Source: Meghimatium bilineatum
Taxonomy: Eukaryota > Mollusca > Gastropoda > Stylommatophora > Philomycidae
DNA length: 64,000 nucleotides
NCBI GenBank assembly: GCA_034231615.1
Contig: CM067298.1
Location: 230,020 to 294,019, forward strand
Reading direction: 5' to 3'
Under the pieces are notes generated by a model. That model made no database searches, was not told the origin of the DNA, and saw nothing but the letters and a program-made list of their open reading frames with translations. The position numbers were made by a program, and so were the translations under genes. Of this stretch, positions 31,886 to 41,800 are shown in pieces (position 1 is the stretch's first letter; each line of letters starts with the position of its first letter).

Positions 31886-33139
31886 TCCTCCACAGAGTCT
31901 ACAAGACCATCCAAACCTTTGGATGCCAACAGAAGACCCACAATCATATATTTCTAGGAGGAGAACCAAGACCAAAGAGCCTAACACCAAAGGCACCAAG
32001 TAAAACAAACAAGCCCTTCTTAGGACTACATCCCAATCCCCCAATATTCCTTTTGTCCTTATAACGACACGTAGACCAGACCCCAGGTCAAATCACCAGT
32101 CCCTAACAGGACAACCCAGGCCAGTGGGCCACAATATACGACCAGATATAACTAAAGAAAAACCATTCCACAGTTGAAAGAGACGTGTCTGACTCTAGAC
32201 AGACAAATCCACTAGCTTACAAACAAATAAACAGAAGAAATCTACCCTTTGTCACACTACTCTCCTGCCGACTGAAAAACTACCGGAGGTACGAGTTCAT
32301 TGAATCAGGATCTTATTACGGAATTCCCTACCTCTCTGGAAGTGTAGCGAAACATGAGAGTAGAGAGTTTCACATACATTTTAGGGTGTCATCGAGAAAA
32401 TGATATGCCAGTTTAAGAGCGATAGATATGGTTGGCCCGGAATTCATTATAACATGGAGACACCTGGCTGAGATAGAGAGTCAGAACAAAAGATAAAGAG
32501 GCTGAAGCAAAGTTTCCCACAGTACATTTTTACATCAGTAATTCAATCAAGGAAAACTGACAGACCCGGGACACACTTGGACGAGAAAGTTAAATGCAGA
32601 TTCTACTTACACAGGGGAACGCATACATTAACACAACTGAGAACCCATTAGCTATTCTATCGGAATGACAGAGTTTGCAGAAATGTTGAAATACAAGACG
32701 CCAGAATATAAAGGTGAAAGAATTAATTAAAATGGAAATTAGTTGTTGCTAGTCATTTCGTGAAATGGGAAAACCCTCTGACAGGAGTTTTAAGTTAGAG
32801 AAGGGGAGGTATTAGAAGTAAGATTGACAGAAAATAAAATAGTTGTTTGCTTGTGTGAGAAGACTATCTCGAAAAGACCAATGAAGTGCTTCGACACACA
32901 CAACGGGAGAGGGACGTGTTAAGCTAGAAAAAGGGCTGTTCTCTAGCTTTTCGGGGGTTCCTACTTGAGTTTTCGGAGAGTTAGGGTCTGGAGTTGCGGA
33001 CCCCAGCAGTGAGAAGGGCCTACTGCAAGACGGAGACTAGCAGAATTCGAAACATCAGAAGAGACCAGAGAGAGGTCGCAGAATATGTATCATCTGCAAT
33101 CGATGCAACATGACGTACATATGTGAAGCTGGTATAAGG
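31886..33139. other. 1.25 kb of unassigned unique intron sequence
   Basis: Richer in G+C than its neighbours and free of tandem repeats. The only open frame (32,185-32,403, 72 codons) matches nothing I recognise. Near 33,060-33,130 a plus-strand reading ICIICNRCNMTYICEAGI resembles the cysteine-rich end of piggyBac-type transposases, and a 15-base T-run follows. I would treat this as a possible decayed DNA transposon. Confidence 0.3.
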
Positions 33140-33279
33140 CTTTTTTTTTTTTTTACTGATTGATTCCGCGAGCACCTGCACAGCATAAAACATCATTCGG
33201 GCTCTCCTGTCGACGTCCATTTCAATGGCACATGCCTTTGGGCGCTCAGAATATTTACATGACGGCCATTAAAGCGTGG

Positions 33280-33668
33280 ATCTTCGACGCCAGGACCCGT
33301 CTCGCGTTCCAGAACCGCTATTATTACGCTTTGACCCTTTGGGAAGTAATAAAAACCTGGCATATGCATGGTATCGTGTTGTTCCGTCACTTTTTCTGTT
33401 TGTCTCGTTTTCACTTTTATTTGCTTTTGTTTTTGTATATTTCTAATATCTGTACATTTCCTGTTTGTGTCACCTTTAACTTAAAATTATATCCTTCCTG
33501 CCATCTCGATAGACACATGAACACCAGTTGTGTAGTCCCTAACTGTCGTTTTTGATGTATAAAATCGTTCGTTACTGCATATTTTCCTGTGAAGAAGAGC
33601 ATGTAGGATTTCTATGTAATCCTTGACAAAGGACTTTCGGTCTAAACGTTTATTAATGTGTGTGTAAA
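33280..33668 (+). mobile_element. Probable 3' end of another Penelope-like element
   Basis: T-rich 3' untranslated-like sequence leads to ccttgacaaaggactttcgg followed by tctaaacg at 33,621-33,648. The same design (TTGAxAAAG-stem-loop-GAAACG) sits at the 3' end of the Penelope-like element on the other strand (34,397-34,426), and sequences of this kind are common at ends of these elements. No coding part remains. Called from the end motif only. Confidence 0.45.
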
Positions 33669-33699
33669 TATGTGTGTTTCATGCTATTAATACAACGGC

Positions 33700-34180
33700 A
33701 TTACACCGTTTCACGCTTTATTTTACCGAAGTTGTCGACTTGTGAGAGCCAATTATTATTGACTGCTCGGTCCACCTGCCAACCATCTATTGTGGTGGCG
33801 AGACTAGCTAATTGGTCTGCTCGTTCGTTTTCCTCCACGCCCGCGTGTCTGGGGACAAAGATGTGTGTCAATTTTCGCAGTGAGGTTCGCATTTTAGCTC
33901 TTACTAATGACTCCGCCCATCCCCTACGTACATCACTTGTTTTGACTTTCTGAATCATATTTATTGATTCACTCAATATGCACGCATGCGAATAGATTTG
34001 TGATTTCAGCCAGTTAGCTGCCTGCGTTACGGTAAATACTTAATTGTTATAACTTCTCAATGTATATTGACTGCTTGTTGTTGCAGTAAAAGCTTCAATG
34101 ACTTTGTATGCTGTTCTTCCGTGTTATCTGGCAGTAAATGCCCATGCACATTGCTGGTAGTGGTTGGCCGACACGTGTAA
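33700..34180 (-). pseudogene. RNase H domain fragment of a LINE, minus strand
   Basis: The minus strand reads AWAFTAR near 34,150, VTQAANWLKSQIYSHACILS, SESINMIQKVKTSDVRRGWA and IFVPRHAGVEENERADQLAS. The last is the late His/Asp motif of RNase HI; SES replaces the usual TDS, losing that catalytic Asp. The frame is open for 91 codons (33,701-33,976) and continues upstream with breaks. It resembles the RNase H at 9,990-10,783 more than that at 29,520. Confidence 0.75.
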
Positions 34181-34618
34181 ATCATGTAAATCCATGTAAA
34201 TCCCAGCGACAATCAATACAAGGTAACTGCGTGAAACGTAACAACAATTAGACTTACGTAAAACACAGGTTTATATATCGTCTCAATGGGACACCATAGA
34301 CTATATCTAACACTAGTGGGTAATGATGGGCAATGATGATCACATAAGAAATCATAAAAATTACAATACACAAATCATATTCACACAAATCATATTCAAC
34401 GTTTCAACCAAAAGGTCTTTATCAAGACACAAACAAAACATTAAAAGACGACGAATAGAAAAATTATCACAACGTCCAACGGAAATATGGAAATGATATG
34501 CCGGAAGGTCAGAAAGTACATAAAAACGTATATAAATTTGGAAATGAAACGAACAAAAAGGTGAGTAAATGACGGAACAAAAAAAAAGAATAAAGACAAA
34601 GACCACACCAAACCAGTA
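34181..34618 (-). mobile_element. 3' flank of the Penelope-like element
   Basis: Downstream (minus sense) of the intact coding region. It holds T-rich sequence, then ttgataaagaccttttggtt followed by gaaacgttg (34,426-34,397), then two copies of gaatatgatttgtgt. The motif has the outline of a hammerhead catalytic core. The exact element end, somewhere between about 34,200 and 34,380, could not be fixed and no target-site duplication was identified. Confidence 0.5.
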
Positions 34619-37450
34619 CTAGACATAAGAGTGGTCGGAATTGAGTCCAAAAGGCTTGAGTGTACCCATCTCGAAAATGAGACGATTTTCTAGAGCATAC
34701 CTAGATCTATCATCGGTGGTGCAAGATCTGATGGCGGTGACCTGAATATCCAAAGCACCATGTTGACCGTCGCCGTTGAGGTGTGTGGCCACAGGAGTGG
34801 GTGTTCTGTGCTTGATGGCATGAAGATGGTTACAAAAACGATCGCTCAATCGTAGGCCGGTTTCCCCGATGTACTGTTTGCCACAGCGTTTACATATGAT
34901 CACGTAAATGACATTACGGGATTCACATGTAAAGGCCTCATCGATGGAGAAAGTGGCCTTGGGAAATGAAATGGAGCGCATCTGAACCACATAAGGACAT
35001 GTAAAGCAACGGACACGTGAGCAACGAACAGTGCCAAAATGGTCAGGAACAGAAGACTTAAGATGGCTATGAACCAAGATGTCCCTCAGATTTCTATCAC
35101 GCCTATAAGCCACCAGAGGTAAGTCATGGAAAGCGTCACGGGTGTCAGGATCAGACTGGAGAAGAGAATAATGTTTGAGCATGATGCGTCGAACAGAAGA
35201 GTTATGGGGATGAAAGGTAAGAACAAGTTTAACCCTATCAGAGGAGGAGGAAGAACCCTGAGAGTTAGTCAAGGTATCGAGGCGAGACAAATGGCGCACA
35301 CGGAGCCAAGCGGAAGAAAGAATGCTGTCAGGGAACGATCGTCTACGGAAAAACTCAATCATCTCAGAGGACTTGTCGAGAAAATCGTCGTAATCGCTAC
35401 ATAAGCGACGCAGGCGAAGAAGCTGGGAGTACGGGAGAGAGTTGCGACAAGCAGGAGGATGAGAAGAAGTGTAGAGAAGAAAGCCATGTGCATCAGTAGG
35501 TTTATAGTAAACGGATGTGCTAAGGTAAGGGGGATGAATGGTGACAATGATGTCAAGGAAGTTGACAGAAGTAGTGGAGATATTAGATGTAAATTGAATA
35601 GCAGGGTTAAAACTGCCGATGAAGTTGATGAAACGAGACAATTCAACTTCGGACATGTCGGTGATACCTATCCCATCGTCAATGTATCTATGGAAAAGAG
35701 ATGGGAACGGGCCATCATAGGTAGACCAAACTAAATGTTCCAAATGTCCCATGAAGAGACACGCATAGCTAGGTCCCATTTTGGTTCCCATGGCAACGCC
35801 ACTGATCTGATCGAAAAAGTGTCCATCAAATTCAAAAGAGTGTAGCGTAAGCACCAGTTCAGCAAGACGGATAAGAGTAGAAGTGGATACAGAGGGGTGG
35901 GGACTCTTGTCAAGAAAGAACTGTAGAGCCCTGAGACCATCTGCATGGGGTATAGAAGTGTGCAAAGAACAGACATCAAGCAAGAACAGACGATAGGTAC
36001 GGTCAGAAGACAACTGGACGGTAGAAAAAATAGTTAGGGCATGCTTAGTGTCTTTCAAGAATGAAGGCAGTTGTTCGACTAACGGCTGAAAAATGCTGTC
36101 AAGGAAGTCGGAGATGCACTCAGTCGGACAAGAGCAAGCAGAGACAATAGGTCTACCCGGATTCGATGCCTTATGGATTTTAGGCAGCATATAGAAAACA
36201 GGTTTGCCTAAACAACTTTGATCGATGCAAAGATATTTGGCAGTGGTAGGAAGGTCATTGTTAAGGATAAGGGTTTTCACAGTGTTGTTAACAACCTTCT
36301 GGTTAGTTACAGTCGTATCAGATGTACGTGCAGTGTAGAAAGAAGGATTGGAGAGTTGTTGGTGGCCCTCCTGGAGGTAAAGGTCCTTACGCCAAACCAC
36401 AACGGCCCCACCCTTATCTGCTGGTTTGATGACAATATCATCACGGCGACGAAGATGTGCCAAGGCGCGAGATTCTTCAGGGGTGATGTTTGAGCGACGA
36501 ATGCGGTTGTGATGAAGTGACTTAATGTCATGGAGAGTATTCTTGATGTAAAGATCAAGAGCTTGAGATGCACCAGGCTTTGGAGTCCAGGGATATTTCT
36601 TCTGTTCATATCTAGAAAACAAATCGTCAGTACAAGATGAAACTTTGCCAAAGAAATGATAATGAAGCCGAAGACGACGATGGTAGCGGTGGATATCCTG
36701 AAGAAGAGAGTATTGATCGCATGTAGGACGGAGAGGGACGAACTTGAGGCCCTTGCTAAGAACAGAAATTTCACTATCAGAGAGACTGAGGTCAGGAGGA
36801 ATGCGAACAACCGGTGCGTTGGAATGACCAGGAAGATGAACAGCAGCATTAGTAGTCAGGTGAGAAGTGGGAATGTCAGAGAGATTAGTGAAACGAGGTA
36901 GTAGAGAACTGGCTACAGCAGGGCTAGAACGGGGGAAAACAACGTGAGATGTGGATTGAAGAGAATTGAGTTTATTGTTGTGATGAGTGCACATAAACTG
37001 GTATAATTGACCATTGAGGACGGGGATAATACCCCGAAAAAGGGAGTACAGTAGAATGTTATTGTAAGTAAGGAACTGTAAACGTTTTAAAAGTAAGACT
37101 TTAGAAGAGTCGAGATCAGATAAAAGATGAGTATGGTTAGAAGATATAATACGCATGCGTTGAAAAGCGCATTTGTCGTCTATGCGTTGGAGTGAGCGCT
37201 GCTCACGCGGGTACAAGAAACCGGCAGATGGATGAAATTTGGAGGAAAATCCTTTAGGGATAACATGACGACGGTCACAAGTGACAAGAAAATGGCGGTG
37301 ACAGAAGAATTTGGTCTTCTTGAACGTAACCAAAGCCAGTTCAGTGGCTGTATTACGGATGTCATGCGGCAAAAGGCTGAAAGAAACAATGGTAAATCCC
37401 AGCATCTGTGTGGTCGACATGTTCGCAGACAAGTGTCTTGAACTCAGCAT
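34619..37450 (-). CDS. Penelope-like element polyprotein, intact frame (RT + GIY-YIG)
   Basis: A 943-codon uninterrupted frame. It encodes a retrotransposon protein that copies RNA into DNA and cuts the target with a GIY-YIG nuclease. In order: an N-terminal region with the family's LSDSEISVLSKGLKFVPL (223-240); ADKGGAVVVW (344-353); and the reverse transcriptase with MLPKIHKASNPGRPIV (421-436), LLDVCSLHTSIPH (490-502, catalytic Asp492), SGVAMGTKMGPSYA (550-563), YIDDGIGI (589-596, Asp591/592) and VNFLDI (629-634). After a connector come CSRVRCFTC (810-818) and the GIY-YIG core, NVIYVIICKRCGKQYIGETG (846-865), with Cys853/Cys856 between the two strands, His residues at 875, 878 and 881, and Glu921. 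The extra upstream cysteine cluster is a feature I recall for the Neptune group. His497 stands where Tyr is usual (the plus-strand relative has Tyr). The first Met is used; the true start may be further in. Confidence 0.9.
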   Translation of the reverse strand: MLSSRHLSANMSTTQMLGFTIVSFSLLPHDIRNTATELALVTFKKTKFFCHRHFLVTCDRRHVIPKGFSSKFHPSAGFLYPREQRSLQRIDDKCAFQRMRIISSNHTHLLSDLDSSKVLLLKRLQFLTYNNILLYSLFRGIIPVLNGQLYQFMCTHHNNKLNSLQSTSHVVFPRSSPAVASSLLPRFTNLSDIPTSHLTTNAAVHLPGHSNAPVVRIPPDLSLSDSEISVLSKGLKFVPLRPTCDQYSLLQDIHRYHRRLRLHYHFFGKVSSCTDDLFSRYEQKKYPWTPKPGASQALDLYIKNTLHDIKSLHHNRIRRSNITPEESRALAHLRRRDDIVIKPADKGGAVVVWRKDLYLQEGHQQLSNPSFYTARTSDTTVTNQKVVNNTVKTLILNNDLPTTAKYLCIDQSCLGKPVFYMLPKIHKASNPGRPIVSACSCPTECISDFLDSIFQPLVEQLPSFLKDTKHALTIFSTVQLSSDRTYRLFLLDVCSLHTSIPHADGLRALQFFLDKSPHPSVSTSTLIRLAELVLTLHSFEFDGHFFDQISGVAMGTKMGPSYACLFMGHLEHLVWSTYDGPFPSLFHRYIDDGIGITDMSEVELSRFINFIGSFNPAIQFTSNISTTSVNFLDIIVTIHPPYLSTSVYYKPTDAHGFLLYTSSHPPACRNSLPYSQLLRLRRLCSDYDDFLDKSSEMIEFFRRRSFPDSILSSAWLRVRHLSRLDTLTNSQGSSSSSDRVKLVLTFHPHNSSVRRIMLKHYSLLQSDPDTRDAFHDLPLVAYRRDRNLRDILVHSHLKSSVPDHFGTVRCSRVRCFTCPYVVQMRSISFPKATFSIDEAFTCESRNVIYVIICKRCGKQYIGETGLRLSDRFCNHLHAIKHRTPTPVATHLNGDGQHGALDIQVTAIRSCTTDDRSRYALENRLIFEMGTLKPFGLNSDHSYV

Positions 37451-37740
37451 TCATGCTCACATGTCTGTGTTCCCTGTACTTTCTGTTGAGTGTAATGACG
37501 GTATGGACTGTCTCTTGAAAGATCGTCGGAATAAGTACCTATTTCTCACCAGGAGATATGACTTTCGGGGCTCCATTCTGTATAACAGTACACTCGGAAC
37601 GACGCATCCACGATGTGCCCCTCTTGAGCCTGCTTCCTTTCACACGAGGGAGCACTGTGTAATGGATGGTCTACATTTTTGACATGCGCACCCTATCCCC
37701 TCCAAATAAAGATAATTCCATACAGCAATATCGAATTTCC
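37451..37740 (-). mobile_element. Probable 5' flank of the Penelope-like element
   Basis: Sequence upstream (minus sense) of the 943-codon frame up to the 57 bp array. It has no long frame of its own. No copy of the 3' flank is recognisable here, so a terminal repeat could not be shown. Part of it may be ordinary intron. Confidence 0.4.
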
Positions 37741-37751
37741 CTGAAAAGATT

Positions 37752-38040
37752 ATATTTGAAAACGGAGTACAAAGCGTGTTTTATTAGCCGATCGGCTATC
37801 ACTTTTTCATATTTGAAAACGGTGTACAAAGCATGTTTTATTAGCCGATCGGCTATCATTTTTTCATATTTGAAAACGGTGTACAAAGCGTGTCTTATTA
37901 GCCGATCGGCTATCACTTTTTCATATTTGAAAACGGTGTACAAAGCGTGTTTTATTAGCCGATCGGCTATCACTTTTTCATATTTGAAAACGGTGTACAA
38001 AGCGTGTTTTATTAGCCGATCGGCTATCACTTTTTCATTT
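37752..38040. repeat. Minisatellite, 57 bp unit with a perfect palindrome, 5 copies
   Basis: Each unit contains catatttgaaaacggtgtac, aaagcgtgttttat and a perfect 14 bp palindrome tagccgatcggcta at 37,785, 37,842, 37,899, 37,956 and 38,013, exactly 57 bp apart. Because 57 is a multiple of three, frames remain open on both strands (127 and 119 codons), but these are mirror readings of the repeat. The array ends about 90 bp from the splice donor of the Ig exon. Confidence 0.95.
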
Positions 38041-38127
38041 CACATTTGAATACATTGATGATGGTATCAACTTAGCACTAAGTAAACAAGTATGTATGTT
38101 TCACAATGTGTCTATATAGATTCTAAC

Positions 38128-38233
38128 CTGAACCAGTCGATATCTTCTGGTGGATATTCCTGACTTGAAGCATTGCAGATTAGATAAATGCGATCTCCCT
38201 CGTCCACATAATTAGAGCCGGATATATGAATGT
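38128..38233 (-). CDS. Ig-domain protein, exon encoding first half of an Ig domain
   Basis: A host-gene exon of 106 bp. On the minus strand acceptor gtattttcgtctgcag precedes it and donor gttaga follows it. It encodes HISGSNYVDEGDRIYLICNA and EDIDWF: the first disulfide cysteine and the core tryptophan of an immunoglobulin fold. It starts in phase 1 and ends in phase 2, and joins without a frame break to the exon at 25,603-25,787, which supplies the second cysteine. The frame is also open for about 50 codons upstream, to a Met at 38,384. That part lacks Ig character and lies before a strong acceptor, so I treat it as intron; an alternative first exon is possible. The protein is probably a secreted or membrane-bound adhesion or recognition molecule. 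Confidence 0.85.
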
Positions 38234-38639
38234 CTGCAGACGAAAATACATCATTAACTTGTGTCATCATTTGACATATATCATTATGATAAGTTTTGTC
38301 ATTAATGTCACTACCGCCACTATTATCACTTAGGATTTCATTTAGCCATTTCACATTTTGGACTGTCTGCTGTAAACTGACCATGACTCACAGCCATACT
38401 AATGAGTTCAATCGTGTGATATGCAAGAGAGAATGATGCCTTTCCGTTCCCAAACATTGTCATGCTGCCTATCGAATGGAACAGAAGTTTTAGAAATGCT
38501 GCTATTTACTTCGTCGCCAATGCCATCTGCTCTGAAGAGATTACTACCGAAGTAACTGAATGTAAAGAAGTCCAGAATAATGTGAGTTCGTAGTAGGCAA
38601 AGATACTAATAATGATAAATATAACGCTATTTAAGAACA
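38234..38639. other. Intron upstream of the Ig exon, no further exon seen
   Basis: Unique AT-rich sequence. No second Ig-like reading or other protein motif was identified on the minus strand, and nothing on the plus strand until the RTE trace at about 38,640. Confidence 0.5.
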
Positions 38640-38821
38640 ATAATATAGAGATAAAACCATATCTGTACCTCTGTTGTATAAACTACACAAAAGGCATTTG
38701 ATCAAGTTAAAGTTTAGTGAAGTTATGACAAAGAATGTGAACATCGACAGTAACAATTTAAGAATCATCAAGAACATGTACTAGCATCAAATAACGGCAA
38801 TAATAGCATGAATAACAAATG
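38640..38821 (+). pseudogene. RTE reverse transcriptase scrap
   Basis: A short broken reading INYTKAFDQVK, MTKNVNIDSNNLRIIKNMY and HQITAII matches the motif A region of RTE family C (compare about 26,595-26,730). The satellite array begins immediately after it. Confidence 0.65.
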
Positions 38822-41800
38822 TCTCATCTAACAAAACTCTGTTCTAACAACACTCTGATATAACAACAGTCTCATCTAGCAACAACCTCATCTAACAACA
38901 GTCTGATCTAACAACAGTCTGATCTAACAACATTTCTATCTAACAACAGTCTGATCTAACAACTATCTATTCTAACAACAATCTGATCTAGCAACAGTCT
39001 GATCTAACAACAGTCTGATCTAACAACTATCTATTCTAACAACAATCTGATCTAACAACAGTCTGATCTAACAACAACCTCACCTAACAACAGTCTGATC
39101 TAACAACAGTCTGATCCAACAACAACCTCACCTTACAACAGCCTGATCTAACAACAACCTCACCTACCAACAGTCTGATCTAACAACATTCTGATCTAAC
39201 AACAATAAGATCTAACAACTGTCTGATCTAACAACAATCTGATCTAACAACAATCTGATCTAACAACTGTCTGATCTAACAACAGTCTGATCTAACAACA
39301 GTCTGATATAACAACAATAAGATCTACCAACAGTCTGATCTAACAACTGTCTGATCTAAGAACAGTCTGATCTAACAACAATCTGATCTAACGACTCTCT
39401 GATCTAACAACAATCTGATCTAACAACTGTCTGATCTAACAACAATCTAATCTAACAACTGTCTGATCTAACAAGAATCTGATCTAACAACTGTCTGATC
39501 TAACAACAACCTCACCTAACAACAGTCTGATGTAACAACAATCTGATCTAATAAATGTCTGATCTAACAACAATCTTATCTAACAACTGTCTGATCTAAC
39601 AACAATCTGATCTAACAACTGTCTGATCTAACAACAATCTGATCTAACAACAGTCTGATCTAACATTATTCTGATATAACAACAATAAGATCTACCAACA
39701 GTCTGATCTAACAACAATCTGATCTACCAACAGTCTTATCTAACAACAATCTGATCTACCAACAGTCTGATCTAACAACAATCTGATCTAACAACAATCT
39801 GATCTAACAACAATCTGATCTACCAACAGTCTGATCTAACAACAATCTGATCTAACAACATTCTGATATAACAACAATAAGATCTACCAACAGTCTGATC
39901 TAACAACAATCTGATCTACCAACAGTCTGATCTAACAACAATCTGATCTACCAACAGTCTGATCTAACAACAATCTGATCTAACAACAATCTGATCTAAC
40001 AACAATCTGATCTACCAACAGTCTGATCTAACAACAATCTGATCTACCAACAGTCTGATATAACAACAATCTGATCTACCAACAGTCTGATCTAACAACA
40101 ATCTGATCTACCAACAGTCTGATCTAACAGCTATCTATTCTAACAACAATCTGATCTAACATCAGTCTGATCTAACAACAGTCTGATCTAACAACTATAT
40201 ATTCTAACAACAATCTGATCTAACAACAGTCTGATCTAACAACAACCTCACCTAACAACAGTCTGATCTAACAACAGTCTGATCCAACAACAACCTCACC
40301 TAACAACAGCCTGATCTAACAACAACCTCACCTACCAACAGTCTGATCTAACAACATTCTGATCTAACAACAATAAGATCTAACAACTGTCTGATCTAAC
40401 AACAATCTGATCTAACAACAATCTGATCTAACAACTATCTGATCTAACAACATTCTGATCTAACAACAGTCTGATATAACAACAATAAGATCTACCAACA
40501 GTCTGATCTAACAACTGTCTGAACTAAGAACAGTCTGATCTAACAACAATCTGATCTAACGACTCTCTGATCTAACAACAATCTGATCTAACAACTGTCT
40601 GATCTAACAACGATCTGATCTAACAACTGTCTGATCTAACAACAATCTGATCTAACAACTGTCTGATCTAACAACATCCTCACCTAACAACATTCTGATC
40701 TAACAACAATCTGATCTAACAACTGTCTGATCTAACAACTGTCTGATCTAACAACAATCTGATCTAACAAAAGTCTGATCTAACATTATTCTGATATAAC
40801 AACAATAAGATCTACCAACAGTCTGATCTAACAACAATCTGATCTACCAACAGTCTGATCTAACAACAGTCTGATCTACCAACAGTCTGATCTAACAACA
40901 TTCTGATATAACAACAATAAGATCTACCAACAGTCTGATCTAACAACAATCTGATCTAACAACTGTCTGATCTAACAACAATCTGATCTAACAACTGTCT
41001 GATCTAACAACAATCTGATCTAACAACTGTCTGATCTAACAACAATCTGATCTAACAACAGTCTGATCTAACAACAATCTGATCTAACAACAATCTGATC
41101 TAACAACAATCTGATCTAACAACAATCTGATCTACCAACAGTCTGATCTAACAACAATAAGATCTACCAACAGTCTGATCTAACAACAATCTGATCTAAC
41201 AACAATCTGATCTAACAACAATCTGATCTAACAACAATCTGATCTACCAACAGTCTGATCTAACAACAATAAGATCTACCAACAGTCTGATCTAACAACA
41301 ATCTGATCTAACAACTGTCTGATCTAACAACAATCTGATCTAACAACTGTCTGATCTAACAACAATCTGATCTAACAACTGTCTGATCTAACAACAATCT
41401 GATCTAACAACAGTCTGATCTAACAACAATCTGATCTAACAACTGTCTGATCTAACAACAATCTGATCTAACAACTGTCTGATCTAACAACAATCTGATC
41501 TAACAACAGTCTGATCTAACAACAATCTGATCTAACAAATGCCTGATCTAACAACAATCTGATCTAACAACTGTCTGATCTAACAACTGTCTGATCTAAC
41601 AACAATCTGATCTAACAACATTCTGATATAACAACAATAAGATCTACCAACAGTGTGATCTAACAACAATCTGATCTATCAACAGTCTGATCTAACAACA
41701 ATCTGATCTACCAACAGTCTGATCTAACATCAGTCTGATCTACCAACAGTCTGATCTAACAACATTCTGATATAACAAAAATAAGATCTACCAACAGTCT

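Larger units (their letters stand above)
25788..38127 (-). other. 12,340 bp intron splitting the Ig domain
   Basis: Donor gttaga at 38,127-38,122 and acceptor tttcag ending at 25,788, read on the minus strand. The two flanking exons combine in frame into one complete Ig domain. The intron is almost wholly made of a 35 bp array, an RTE copy, an 18 bp array, an RNase H LINE, 32 and 34 bp arrays, two Penelope-like sequences and a palindrome-bearing 57 bp array. Confidence 0.8.

Noticed and set aside
35126-37441. Plus-strand frames of 69-92 codons
   Set aside because: They are antisense shadows of the intact Penelope-like coding region.
37666-38049. Complementary open frames of 127 and 119 codons
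   Set aside because: They are mirror readings of the 57 bp tandem unit.
38234-38384. Coding extension upstream of the first Ig exon
   Set aside because: The frame is open to a Met, but a strong acceptor (ttttcgtctgcag) lies exactly where the Ig strand begins, and the upstream residues have no Ig or signal-peptide character.
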